Below the pieces are notes generated by a model, which saw nothing but the letters and a program-made list of their open reading frames with translations, was not told the DNA's origin and ran no database searches. A stretch of 64,000 bases of DNA from an uncultured Sutterella sp. (lineage in GTDB: Bacteria > Pseudomonadota > Gammaproteobacteria > Burkholderiales > Burkholderiaceae_F), in contig UQYG01000012.1 of assembly GCA_900545275.1 (NCBI GenBank), positions 1 to 64,000 on the forward strand, given 5' to 3'. Shown here piece after piece: positions 8,216-16,734 of the stretch (the stretch's first letter is position 1; the number at the start of each line of letters is the position of its first letter). A program made the position numbers and the translations under genes.

Positions 8216-9160
8216 ATGCAAACGCAAAACACAGAAAACGCGCCGGGGCGGCTCGCGTCGTGGCTTGCCTACGTTCGTCCGAAAACCTGGGGCGTTGCCG
8301 TGGCGCCCGTTCTAGCTTCGCTTTCCCTTTACGTGAGCGAGCACCACAGTTTTCGCTGGGACGTGGCCTTCTTCACGCTTACCATCGCCGTGCTGATGCA
8401 GGTCATCACGAACATGCAGAACGATCGGGGATACACGCAGCGGAAGTTGGAGAAGGGCAACCGACGGGGACTGCCACGCGCGACGGCCAACGGTTGGATT
8501 TCCATGAAGGCGGCGCGCTATGCGCTCCTGGGAGCCATTTTGCTGGCTCTGCTCAACACTGCCGTTCTCGTTTGGTACGGAGGAATCGTCTTTCTGGCCG
8601 TCGGCGTTGCTTCGGTCCTGGCGGCCTACGCCTACATGGGCGGCCCCAAGCCCATTGCCTACACGCCTTTCGGTGAGTTGGTCGTCCTGATCTTCTTCGG
8701 CCTTACGGCCGTGTGCGGGACTTACTATCTGCAGGCGGGAGCGCTTTCCTTCAACTCCGTGCTACTCGGCGTGGCCTTGGGGTCGGTCGCGGCGGCCGTG
8801 CTGGCCGTGAACAACTGGCGAGACCACGTCCATGACGCGAGCGTGGGACGCAGAACGCTTGCCGTGGTATGTCCGCCGAAGCTCTTTGTCATGCTCTACG
8901 AGGCAATGCTCCTGCTGCCGTATTTCCTCGTGCTCGTCATGGTGCTGAGGGATCTTTCCTATTGGCCGTACCTCCTCGTGATCTTCACGCTGGCGGATGC
9001 TCTGCATCTGCCGCCGCAGCTCACGAGAAAGCGCCACGAAGAGCTGAATGGAACCATGTTCTCGACGGTGCTTCTAGAGGTGAAGTTTGCGCTCTTCTTT
9101 ACGACGGGCGCGCTTGTCCAGGCTTTCCTATCGAGCACTTCGCACGGATTTGGTCTCTAA
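8216..9160 (+). CDS. menA: 1,4-dihydroxy-2-naphthoate prenyltransferase (UbiA family)
   Basis: MenA attaches the polyprenyl tail to 1,4-dihydroxy-2-naphthoate in menaquinone synthesis. The 314-residue membrane protein starts with the family segment SWLAYVRPKTW and has about eight to nine hydrophobic helices. The first Asp motif reads NMQNDRGYTQRKLEKGNRRG: the usual NDxxD has Tyr in place of the second Asp. The second motif, NNWRDHVHDASVGRRTLAV, is intact. The ATG lies five bases after the ybeD stop. A menaquinone user fits the anaerobic hydrogenase later in the window. Confidence 0.9.
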   Translation: MQTQNTENAPGRLASWLAYVRPKTWGVAVAPVLASLSLYVSEHHSFRWDVAFFTLTIAVLMQVITNMQNDRGYTQRKLEKGNRRGLPRATANGWISMKAARYALLGAILLALLNTAVLVWYGGIVFLAVGVASVLAAYAYMGGPKPIAYTPFGELVVLIFFGLTAVCGTYYLQAGALSFNSVLLGVALGSVAAAVLAVNNWRDHVHDASVGRRTLAVVCPPKLFVMLYEAMLLLPYFLVLVMVLRDLSYWPYLLVIFTLADALHLPPQLTRKRHEELNGTMFSTVLLEVKFALFFTTGALVQAFLSSTSHGFGL

Positions 9161-9188
9161 AGACAGAGTTCTTTGTCGAGAATGCACG

Positions 9189-9219
9189 CAAGCCGTGCGG
9201 CCAGGTGCCGCACGGCTTG
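9189..9219. terminator. Strong hairpin between menA and the HIT gene
   Basis: A perfect 12-bp stem (CAAGCCGTGCGG with CCGCACGGCTTG) and a 7-base loop sit between two convergent stops, followed by TTGTTGTC on the plus strand. Confidence 0.8.
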
Positions 9220-9222
9220 TTG

Positions 9223-9660
9223 TCATCGAGCTCTCAGCAATCGGTCTAGCGCGTCGGGAAGACGCTCCAAGAAAAGTTTCGAAGCCTTCGCTCGTTCTTT
9301 CTGAATGTCCTTTGGAACCTCACGAACGGGCTTGCCCCAAGGATTGTCCGGAAAGACTTCGTCGTCTCGCCAACGGGCGGTAAGGTGCCAATGCAGATGA
9401 GGCACCATGTTGCCGAACTGAGCCCAATTCACCTTGTCGGGATGCAGAAGATCCCGCATGAGCTCTTCCGATGCGTCCATGATGGCTCGCAGCTCTTCGC
9501 GTTCGGCCTTAGGCAAATCCGTCATTTCGGCGACGTGAGCGACGCTGACGATCCGGATATAGGCCGGAAAGCTCTCGGATCCCGCGTCGAGAATGTAAAA
9601 GCGTTCGTTTTTCCAAATGACCCGATGACTGTCGGGACGGCAGAGTTCGCAGTCCTGCAT
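9223..9660 (-). CDS. HIT family protein
   Basis: The 145-residue protein carries the histidine-triad motif PHLHWHLTARW, which binds and hydrolyses nucleotide phosphates. The N-terminal CELC may bind zinc, as in some HIT proteins. It is the last gene of the long minus-strand run starting at mreB, nine bases after a small ORF, with AAGGAGAG upstream of its ATG. The substrate is unknown. Confidence 0.9.
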   Translation of the reverse strand: MQDCELCRPDSHRVIWKNERFYILDAGSESFPAYIRIVSVAHVAEMTDLPKAEREELRAIMDASEELMRDLLHPDKVNWAQFGNMVPHLHWHLTARWRDDEVFPDNPWGKPVREVPKDIQKERAKASKLFLERLPDALDRLLRAR

Positions 9661-9669
9661 GATCTCTCC

Positions 9670-9885
9670 TTAATCCACGAGTCGAAGGACGCCGCTTTCG
9701 TCCTCTTCGATTCGATAATCCCACTTCTTTTTTCCCGCCATGTCTTCGAGCCAGGCGGCGTCAGGCTCTCCGAGCTCGTCGATCATGGCGTTGATGTAGC
9801 GTTCGGCCTCAAAGGGCGTGGCAAAATTCTCCCATTCCCCGTCTGGCCAACGCACGATGACTTGCGTGACGCAATCCCTTCTCAT
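9670..9885 (-). CDS. Small protein of unknown function
   Basis: The 71-residue acidic protein is unrecognised. It has a pattern suggesting a small alpha/beta fold (TQVIVRWPDGEWENFATP) followed by a helix. It overlaps the M20 peptidase stop by four bases (ATGA) and is followed nine bases later by the HIT gene, so it is very likely translated. No signal peptide or membrane segment is present. Confidence 0.65.
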   Translation of the reverse strand: MRRDCVTQVIVRWPDGEWENFATPFEAERYINAMIDELGEPDAAWLEDMAGKKKWDYRIEEDESGVLRLVD

Positions 9886-11294
9886 GCAACCTCCTTACCG
9901 TCGTTTTCTTCGGGCAGTGCGGCGAGCACGTCGGAGAGCGCACGCGTGAGCTTTTCCCAATAATCGAGGTCGAGTGACTCGTCCGGACCGTGTGCGTTGC
10001 TGTTGGGGCCGAGCATGCCCGTCATCAGGAAGGCGGAGTCGGGGAAAGCTTTGCGGAAGTGCTCCAGAATGCCGATCGTGCCGCCCTCAAAGAAAACGCC
10101 GGGCTTGTGACCGAAGAGTCGTTCGCTCGCGGCGCTCCAGACGCGTTCGAGCCACTCGGGCGTTTTTCCTGCGTAAAACCCCGGACTGTAGCTCGCCCGT
10201 GAAATCTCCACCTCGGCTCCGTAGGGCACGTCGGTCGAAAGGGCGCGGATCATGGCGTCGAGCGCCTTTGGGGCGTCGGCCGTGGGAGCGAGACGCATGG
10301 AAAGCGACAGGGTCGTGTAGGGGCGCAATTGCGCGCTCCCGGCAGAAAGCGGCGGCAGCCCCTCCTGCGCGACGACGCTGAGAGCGGGTTTCCAGGTACT
10401 TGCCAGAAGCTGTTGAGCGGGCGTTTCGGTCATGGGACGGGTGTGACCGACCCAGGGAAAGTCCACGGACTGCGTTTCGCTTTCAAGTTCCCGCCGCACG
10501 TCTTCGGGAATGACGCCGTGGCACTCGGGAAGGAGGATTTCTCCCGTTTCGGCGTCTTCGATGCGATCGAAGAGGCGCCGCAGAATGCGAAACGAGCTCG
10601 GCACCGTTCCACTGGCCGAACCGGAATGGACGCCGTGCCGCAGAACCGAAATCTTTACCGTGACCTGCGCGATGCCGCGCAGACTGCGTGTGGTCCAGAG
10701 ACGCTCCCAGGTGCGCACGCCCAAGTCGAGGATGCAGAGCACGGCCGGAGAGCCGATGCGGGGGGCAACGGCTTTCAGATAATCCGGAAGATCCCTTGAA
10801 CCGCTTTCCTCATCTGTCTCTATGAGTCCGGTGATGCGCGGGGATCGGCCCGTGCGGTCGCGAAGAAGCCGCACGGCCGAAAGGGCCGTGTAGAAACTGT
10901 AGCCGTCGTCCGCGCCTCCTCGTCCGTAGAGTTTTCTGTCGCGCACGACGGGCTCGAACGGGGACAGTCCCTCGGACCATCCCGTTGCTTCAGGCTGTTT
11001 GTCGAAGTGACCGTAAAAAAAGGCGGGATGGCCGCCGCGGCCTTTGGCGGGAATGTCAAAAAAGAGGGCGGGGGTCTTTCCCGGAAGGGAAAGAATTTCA
11101 AAGATCCCTTCTGGGAAAATTTTTTCTCCCCACTGCGCTCCTTCCCGGAGCGCACGCATCAACTGACCGTTTCGTTCCCAGTCGGGGTCGCAGAAGCGAC
11201 TCTTGGAAGGGATACGAATGAATTGCATGAGGGCGGGAAGCGTCACCTCGTTCAGAAAGCGCCGCTCCTCGTTAAGTTCTTTCGTCGTAATCAT
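9882..11294 (-). CDS. M20 family metallopeptidase (dipeptidase-like)
   Basis: The 470-residue protein has the M20 two-zinc core: GHFDKQPE (the HxD pair), GRGGADDGY (bridging Asp), ETDEESGS (catalytic and ligand Glu) and a C-terminal GPNSNAHGPDE with a ligand His. A dimerisation domain is inserted at about residues 210-370. Such proteins hydrolyse dipeptides or related amides. No signal peptide is seen, so it should be cytoplasmic. It overlaps rlpA by four bases. Placement after cell-wall genes could hint at peptide recycling, but this is inference. Confidence 0.88.
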   Translation of the reverse strand: MITTKELNEERRFLNEVTLPALMQFIRIPSKSRFCDPDWERNGQLMRALREGAQWGEKIFPEGIFEILSLPGKTPALFFDIPAKGRGGHPAFFYGHFDKQPEATGWSEGLSPFEPVVRDRKLYGRGGADDGYSFYTALSAVRLLRDRTGRSPRITGLIETDEESGSRDLPDYLKAVAPRIGSPAVLCILDLGVRTWERLWTTRSLRGIAQVTVKISVLRHGVHSGSASGTVPSSFRILRRLFDRIEDAETGEILLPECHGVIPEDVRRELESETQSVDFPWVGHTRPMTETPAQQLLASTWKPALSVVAQEGLPPLSAGSAQLRPYTTLSLSMRLAPTADAPKALDAMIRALSTDVPYGAEVEISRASYSPGFYAGKTPEWLERVWSAASERLFGHKPGVFFEGGTIGILEHFRKAFPDSAFLMTGMLGPNSNAHGPDESLDLDYWEKLTRALSDVLAALPEENDGKEVA

Positions 11295-12139
11295 TTTTTG
11301 ATGATGAAGGCTTGACCGCCGAGCACCTGCACGACGGCTCGCATCAGGGAGCGCGCCTGCGCTTCAGGAAGATTGCCCGACACGATGACGCGCCAGAGGG
11401 AGCCGTCCCGAACGATGCGCACGGGTTCGTTTCTGCCGTTCGAGCTCAGCACCGCCTCGGTGTGGCCGGCAAAGCGCAGGGCGTTGCTCTCTTCGGTAAA
11501 ACTTCCCACCTGAATGCCCCAGCCGTTCGTGGCGATGGGGGACGCGGTGGACGCGGCGGGAGCGGTCGTTGCAACGGTCGTCGCGGGAGTGCTCGGCGAA
11601 GTGCGTCCGCCCTCAATGTCCGCAGCCGTGAGGCGTTCCACCCGAACTCGGGCCGTACCCTTGTCGGCGTAATCCAAGGCCTTGGCGGCGGCATACGAGA
11701 GGTCGATGATGCGGTCGTGAAGGAAGGGGCCGCGGTCATTGACTCGGACAATGACGGTCTTGCCGTTTTGCAGATTCGTTACCTTCGCGTACGAGGGAAG
11801 CGGCATCGTCGGATGCGCGGCGCTCATCTCATACATGTCGTATGTCTCGCCGATCGACGTCTTGTTGCCGTGAAACTGCTTTCCGTACCATGACGCGATG
11901 CCTGTCTGCACAAGGGGCGAATCGGTCGTCATCGGAACATAGCGCTTGCCCATGACCGTGTAGGGGCGCAGGGACGCCTGGTGAAAGCTTTCCACGCGCG
12001 GCGTCGCGCTTTCCGTCTCCGTGCCGAAGCCGAAGGTGGGAGGACCGTCTTGGTCGTAGTAGGGGGAGTTGTCGAAAATGCCGCAGCCGCTCAAAAGCGC
12101 CGCGGCGGCCAGACTCAGGGAAAGTGTGCGAAGCTGCAT
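11291..12139 (-). CDS. rlpA: RlpA-like septal lipoprotein, DPBB plus SPOR domains
   Basis: The 282-residue protein has a lipoprotein signal with lipobox LLSGC (Cys 19). It then has a double-psi beta-barrel (about residues 78-165; GIASWYGKQFHG, VRVNDRGPF with the catalytic-type Asp), a Ser/Thr/Ala-rich linker, and a C-terminal SPOR domain (GWGIQVGSFTEESNA). RlpA proteins bind denuded glycan at septa, and some are lytic transglycosylases. The ATG at 12139 begins a proper signal peptide; longer upstream frames are rejected. About 125 bases separate it from mrdB. Confidence 0.93.
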   Translation of the reverse strand: MQLRTLSLSLAAAALLSGCGIFDNSPYYDQDGPPTFGFGTETESATPRVESFHQASLRPYTVMGKRYVPMTTDSPLVQTGIASWYGKQFHGNKTSIGETYDMYEMSAAHPTMPLPSYAKVTNLQNGKTVIVRVNDRGPFLHDRIIDLSYAAAKALDYADKGTARVRVERLTAADIEGGRTSPSTPATTVATTAPAASTASPIATNGWGIQVGSFTEESNALRFAGHTEAVLSSNGRNEPVRIVRDGSLWRVIVSGNLPEAQARSLMRAVVQVLGGQAFIIKK

Positions 12140-12264
12140 GGGGAAAATCGGTTTCAAAGGGTGAGAAAACCCGGAGGATCCACAAAAGCAACCCGTACGG
12201 GCCGCCGGCGGGTCGTCCGCAGCGTAAGGACAAAATAACACCGATCGAAGAACGGCGGGCGCGC

Positions 12265-13377
12265 TCAGGCTTCTGAATCGATGCCCACGGAGAGAAGGAC
12301 GCCCGAGCACATTCCGAGAATCAGCAGCGCCGTGCCGCCGTAACTCATGAAGGGGAGCGGAACGCCCACGACGGGCAGGATGCCGCTCACCATTCCCATG
12401 TTCACGAAGGTGTAGGTAAAGAAAATCACTCCAATCGAGGCCGAGAGAAGCCGTGCGAACCGGGACGACGCCGTCGCCGCGATGAAGAAGCTTCGTCCGA
12501 CCAGCAGCGTGTAGAGAACAAGGAGCACGATGTTCCCGATAAAACCGAATTCTTCACTGAAGACGGCAAAGAGAAAGTCGGACGTACGCTCTGGAATGAA
12601 GTCAAGGTGCGCCTGGGTTCCTTCCATCCATCCTTTTCCGAAGACGCCGCCCGATCCGATGGCGATGAGAGACTGCAGGGTGTGGAATCCCCGTCCGAGC
12701 GGATCGTTGGTGGGGTCGATGAGGGTTAGAATGCGCTCGCGTTGGTAGTCGTAGAGATAATTCCAGACGACGGGAAGCGACACGAGCACGCCCGTGACGC
12801 CAAGAGCGATCACCTTCCAGTTGAGGCCTGCGAAGAAAATGACGGAAAACCCCGCAATGGCGACGAGCACGGCCGTCCCGAGATCGGGTTGCTTGAGAAT
12901 GAAACCGACTGGCACGGCCAGGAAAAGGAAGGCTACGATGTGGTCCCACCAGGCAACGTGTTCTCCGCGCACGTGGTAGTACCAGGCCAACATGAGCGGA
13001 ACGCCGAGCTTCATGATTTCAGAGGGCTGAATGCGGATCCCCACGTTGAGCCAACGGGTGGCCCCCTTGACGGTGACGCCGAAAAAGTGCGTGGCCAGCA
13101 GCAGGAGGCAGCCCGCAAGAAAGATCGGAAGCGAAACCTTTTTCAGAAGGCGGATCGGAATCATCGCGAAGAGGAGCATCACAGTCCCCGCCACGAGGAT
13201 GTTGCGCAACTGGTCCTCAATGCGCCACGGAAAGCTGTAACCCGCCGAGAAAAGTGTGATGAAGCCGATCGTCGAGAGCGTCATGACGAGGCTCACGAGC
13301 ATCAGGTCGCAGCGGATCAGTCGGCCGAGCATGTAGCGAAGGAGGCCCGATCCCGAGTTCAGTAAATAGTTGCTCAT
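12265..13377 (-). CDS. mrdB: Rod-shape SEDS peptidoglycan polymerase RodA
   Basis: RodA is the SEDS glycosyltransferase that polymerises glycan in the elongasome with PBP2. The 370-residue protein has about ten membrane helices. Family segments include GATRWLNVGIRIQPSE, KQPDLGTAVLV, DFIFAVF-like DFLFAVFSEEFGF and the C-terminal GVPLPFMSYGGTALL. It overlaps the mrdA stop by four bases (ATGA), as expected for a coupled RodA-PBP2 pair. Confidence 0.97.
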   Translation of the reverse strand: MSNYLLNSGSGLLRYMLGRLIRCDLMLVSLVMTLSTIGFITLFSAGYSFPWRIEDQLRNILVAGTVMLLFAMIPIRLLKKVSLPIFLAGCLLLLATHFFGVTVKGATRWLNVGIRIQPSEIMKLGVPLMLAWYYHVRGEHVAWWDHIVAFLFLAVPVGFILKQPDLGTAVLVAIAGFSVIFFAGLNWKVIALGVTGVLVSLPVVWNYLYDYQRERILTLIDPTNDPLGRGFHTLQSLIAIGSGGVFGKGWMEGTQAHLDFIPERTSDFLFAVFSEEFGFIGNIVLLVLYTLLVGRSFFIAATASSRFARLLSASIGVIFFTYTFVNMGMVSGILPVVGVPLPFMSYGGTALLILGMCSGVLLSVGIDSEA

Positions 13378-15284
13378 GATTTCTTGCGGGGTTGGGGCGC
13401 TGAGGTACGTTGCGGCGGAATGTGTCTCGGGGGCGGCAGACCAAAGCGGTTTTTGCCCGTCAGCCAGTAGTCCAACACTTCTCTGGCGACGGGAGCCGCG
13501 GTTTTGGCGCCGAAGCCGCTGTTTTCCACGAGCACGGCGAGCGCGATCTTCGGGTGATCCACGGGGGCGAAGGCGATGAAAAGCGAGTGGTCGTGGTAGC
13601 GACGCTCGAGCTTTTCTTCGGAATACTTGTCGTCCTGCGCGATGGTGATGACCTGGGCCGTTCCGGTCTTTCCGGCGACGCTGTATGACACGTCCTTGAA
13701 TACGTGGCGGGCCGTTCCCTTCGTCGTGACGTCTCGCATGCCGCCGATCACGGCGTTCCAGTAAGTACGGGGGAGATCAATCTTGCGCACGGGCGAAGCG
13801 GCGACCTGCGTGGATTCTCCCGTCACGGGATCCACGATGCGGTTCACAAGATGCGGCGTCATGACGGTGCCGCGGCTCGCAAGCGTAGCCGTGGCGCTCG
13901 CCAGCTGCAGAATGGTGAAGGCGTTGTAGCCTTGTCCGATGCCGATGGAGGGCGTGTCACCGAGATACCACGGTTCGCCGAAGCGCCGTTCCTTCCACTC
14001 CCGGCTCGGCAGAACGCCCGACTGTTCGCCCACCAGATCGATGCCGGTCTTCTGACCAAATCCCCAGAGAGACATGAAGTCGTGAATGCGGTCGACGCCG
14101 AGCTGCATGGAAAGCCAGTAGTAGTAAACGTCGGAGGAAACCTGAATGGACTTTCGCACGTCCACGCGCCCCTTCCCTGCGCCCGTCAGATCGCGGAAGC
14201 GGTGTTTTCCGACTGTGAAGACGCCTGTGTCGTTGAAGACGTAGTCTACGGTCGTTTCATTCATGGCGAGACCCGCCAATGCCATGAAGGGCTTGTAGGT
14301 CGAGCCGATCGGATAGAGTCCGCGCACCGCTCGGTTGAAAAGAGGCTTTCGCTCCGATGAACTTAATTCGTTCCAGCTCTCCGGGTCGATGCCTTCCGGA
14401 AAAAGATTCGGATCGTAAGTGGGAAGGGAGGCAAACGAGAGAATGCCGCCCGTTCTCGGATCGATGGCGATTACTACGCCTTCGCGTCCTTCGAGCGACT
14501 TCTCCACAAGCCTCTGCAGATTCATGTCGATCGTGAGTTCGAGATTTTTCCCCGGTTTGGCTGCTTTCGCTTCGAGTGTGCGAACTGAACGGCCGCTCGC
14601 CGTTACTTCGAGGGTCTCGAAACCCGGTGTGCTGTGCAAAATGTTTTCATAACTGCGCTCGAGCCCCACTTTGCCAATCTGGCGGATTCCTTCGTAGAGG
14701 GGAAGCGTGCCTTCGGACTCGAGACGGCGCTTGTCCCCCTGCGAGATCGAACCGATGTAACCGAGGAAGTGACTCCCCGTCGAACCCGCCGGATAACGGC
14801 GGTATTCGTGCTGATTCACCGAAACGCCCGGGAAACGGTATTGCTGCGCAATGAATACAGCGACCTCTTCGTCGGTGAGGTCGAGTCGGATGGGAATGGA
14901 ATCGTAGCGGTTCAGGTCTTCGCGAAGACGACGAAATCGTCTGCGGTCGCTCTGCGTGATCGTGATGACGCGGGAAAGCTCGTCTATCGTGCGAGAAAGA
15001 TTCTGCACCTGGTCCGGAACGATTTCCAGGGAATATCCGAGATCGTTGATCGCCAGAGCCTCTCCGTTGCGGTCGAAGATCAGACCGCGCGAGCCTTGCG
15101 TAGTGACAGTAACCGTGCGGTTTCGTTCGGCCCGTTCGACGTAGGCGTCGCGGTTGAGGATCTGCAGCCAGGCAAAGCGCGCAATCAAGACGAGAAAAAG
15201 GACGAGAACAGTCCCGAACGCAAAGAGCAGTCTCTTGCGAAAAGGCGTCAGGCCTTCTTCCTTTTCCTGAAAATCAAACTGCAC
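13374..15284 (-). CDS. mrdA: Penicillin-binding protein 2, peptidoglycan D,D-transpeptidase
   Basis: PBP2 cross-links peptidoglycan during cell elongation. The 636-residue protein has an N-terminal membrane helix (about residues 19-40) and a PBP dimerisation domain. The transpeptidase domain has its active-site motif in YPIGSTYKPF, the SxD motif in VSSDVYYYW, and the KTG motif in AGKTGTAQV. It starts with GTG, with GAGG at a good distance. It lies 15 bases after the mreD stop. Confidence 0.97.
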   Translation of the reverse strand: MQFDFQEKEEGLTPFRKRLLFAFGTVLVLFLVLIARFAWLQILNRDAYVERAERNRTVTVTTQGSRGLIFDRNGEALAINDLGYSLEIVPDQVQNLSRTIDELSRVITITQSDRRRFRRLREDLNRYDSIPIRLDLTDEEVAVFIAQQYRFPGVSVNQHEYRRYPAGSTGSHFLGYIGSISQGDKRRLESEGTLPLYEGIRQIGKVGLERSYENILHSTPGFETLEVTASGRSVRTLEAKAAKPGKNLELTIDMNLQRLVEKSLEGREGVVIAIDPRTGGILSFASLPTYDPNLFPEGIDPESWNELSSSERKPLFNRAVRGLYPIGSTYKPFMALAGLAMNETTVDYVFNDTGVFTVGKHRFRDLTGAGKGRVDVRKSIQVSSDVYYYWLSMQLGVDRIHDFMSLWGFGQKTGIDLVGEQSGVLPSREWKERRFGEPWYLGDTPSIGIGQGYNAFTILQLASATATLASRGTVMTPHLVNRIVDPVTGESTQVAASPVRKIDLPRTYWNAVIGGMRDVTTKGTARHVFKDVSYSVAGKTGTAQVITIAQDDKYSEEKLERRYHDHSLFIAFAPVDHPKIALAVLVENSGFGAKTAAPVAREVLDYWLTGKNRFGLPPPRHIPPQRTSAPQPRKKS

Positions 15285-15299
15285 TGAAACCTCAAGCGA

Positions 15300-15824
15300 T
15301 CAATGATTGCGCTGTACCGCCGTGTAGCGGAAAAAGCGAGAAAGAATGGCGACCCAGACCGGCCACAGGATCGCTCCCGCGACGCTCTGCAGAAACCATC
15401 CGAAACCCGGCCAAAGACCGTCGAACCACAGACGAAACAGAAGCACGATCATCTGCGCAAGAAGCAATAGAGGCAGAACGTGCAACGCTTGTCCAACGAG
15501 ATTGAACCAGGGCAGTCGTCGATGCAGCGAGAAGGCGCAGTACGTGAGAATGACATAGACGAGCGCCTGCTGTCCGAGGACGCTGCCGTTGTGCACGTCC
15601 ATCAGAATGCCGCAGACGAAGGCGACTGTCATGCCCACGCGACGGGGTTGATGGACGACCCAGAACACCATGCTGAGCGCAAGAAAGTCCGGCGTCCAGG
15701 CGTAGCGCGAAAGCGACAGGTTGAGGAGATAACTCAACACGAAGGTGAGGATGATCCAGGAGACCGGCGCGGGCGTGGCGAGCTCCGTGGTGTTTTGCGG
15801 AATCGCGCTGACGAGCTTTTTCAT
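15300..15824 (-). CDS. mreD: Rod-shape-determining membrane protein MreD
   Basis: The 174-residue protein has about five membrane helices and the MreD-type segment FVCGILMDVHNGSVLGQQAL. MreD links the cytoskeleton to peptidoglycan synthases in the elongasome. It overlaps mreC by four bases (ATGA) and lies before mrdA, the standard operon position. Confidence 0.95.
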   Translation of the reverse strand: MKKLVSAIPQNTTELATPAPVSWIILTFVLSYLLNLSLSRYAWTPDFLALSMVFWVVHQPRRVGMTVAFVCGILMDVHNGSVLGQQALVYVILTYCAFSLHRRLPWFNLVGQALHVLPLLLLAQMIVLLFRLWFDGLWPGFGWFLQSVAGAILWPVWVAILSRFFRYTAVQRNH

Positions 15825-16717
15825 CGCTCCCTCCTTCTGCGCAGGGACGAGTCCTTCTTGTCGGAGGCCTCAAGTTCTGCCGTCGGATTTGGGTCCACAA
15901 GAATCACCGTGACGAACTGCGCATCGTCATAGTCGGGCATTGCAACCTCCACCCGGGCGTAGGTTTCGCCGGGTTGGTGACTGATGGAACGAACGGTGCC
16001 AGCGAGAATGTGCCGCGGGAAAATGTGGTCGAGTCCGGAGGTGAGGAGCGTGTCGCCCTCCTTGAGATCGGCGCCGGGCAACACGAAAAGGAGATTCGTC
16101 CGTTCGGACCCGTTTCCGCCGAGCACGTAGTGTTCCCCCGTGCGGGCGACGAATACGGAGAGCTGTTGGCGGTGGTCCGTGAGGAGATTCACCTCGGCGC
16201 TCTTTCGCACGACTCGGGACACCTGTCCCACGACGCCGTCGGCGGCAATGACGGGCATGCCCACGAGGAGGCCGTCGTCGCTGCCGAGATTGATGCGCAG
16301 GCGCCGCGTGAAGGGGTCGGGCATGTGGCCGAGCACCTCGGCCGTGACGACTTGGCTTGCGGTTCGGGGAACGGCGTTGACGAGCCGGCGCAGACGTTCG
16401 TTTTCCTGCTGCATTTCCGTGAGGTGCGCCACGGCGAGCGAAAGACGCTGGTTTTCTTCGGCGAGGCGCTGGTTTTCTTCGCGCAGCCGCGCCTTAGATA
16501 CGAAGTATTCCGAGGCAGAGGACACGGCCTCGCCGGGCCATTCGAGTGCGCGCACCATCGGAGCCGTCACATCCGAAATGGCACTACGGAAATCGTCGAG
16601 TGCACGAAAGCGTCCGTCGATCAATATCAGAAGGACGGAAGCGAATAAAAAGAGAATGAACCTCAGACGGGCCGGCAGGCCCTGTCGAAAGAGCGGTGGA
16701 GGCCCGTATTCTTCCAT
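15821..16717 (-). CDS. mreC: Rod-shape-determining protein MreC
   Basis: The 298-residue protein has one N-terminal membrane helix (about residues 20-38), a periplasmic coiled coil (LREENQRLAEENQRL) and the MreC beta-barrel region (GHMPDPFTRRLRINLGSDDGL). MreC scaffolds PBP2-RodA. The ATG at 16717 gives the family N-terminus MEEYGPPPLFRQG. A TTG seven codons upstream would overlap the mreB stop and is less likely. The C-terminus is charged (KDSSLRRRRER). Confidence 0.95.
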   Translation of the reverse strand: MEEYGPPPLFRQGLPARLRFILFLFASVLLILIDGRFRALDDFRSAISDVTAPMVRALEWPGEAVSSASEYFVSKARLREENQRLAEENQRLSLAVAHLTEMQQENERLRRLVNAVPRTASQVVTAEVLGHMPDPFTRRLRINLGSDDGLLVGMPVIAADGVVGQVSRVVRKSAEVNLLTDHRQQLSVFVARTGEHYVLGGNGSERTNLLFVLPGADLKEGDTLLTSGLDHIFPRHILAGTVRSISHQPGETYARVEVAMPDYDDAQFVTVILVDPNPTAELEASDKKDSSLRRRRER

Positions 16718-16734
16718 AGAAATTCGAGACGAAA

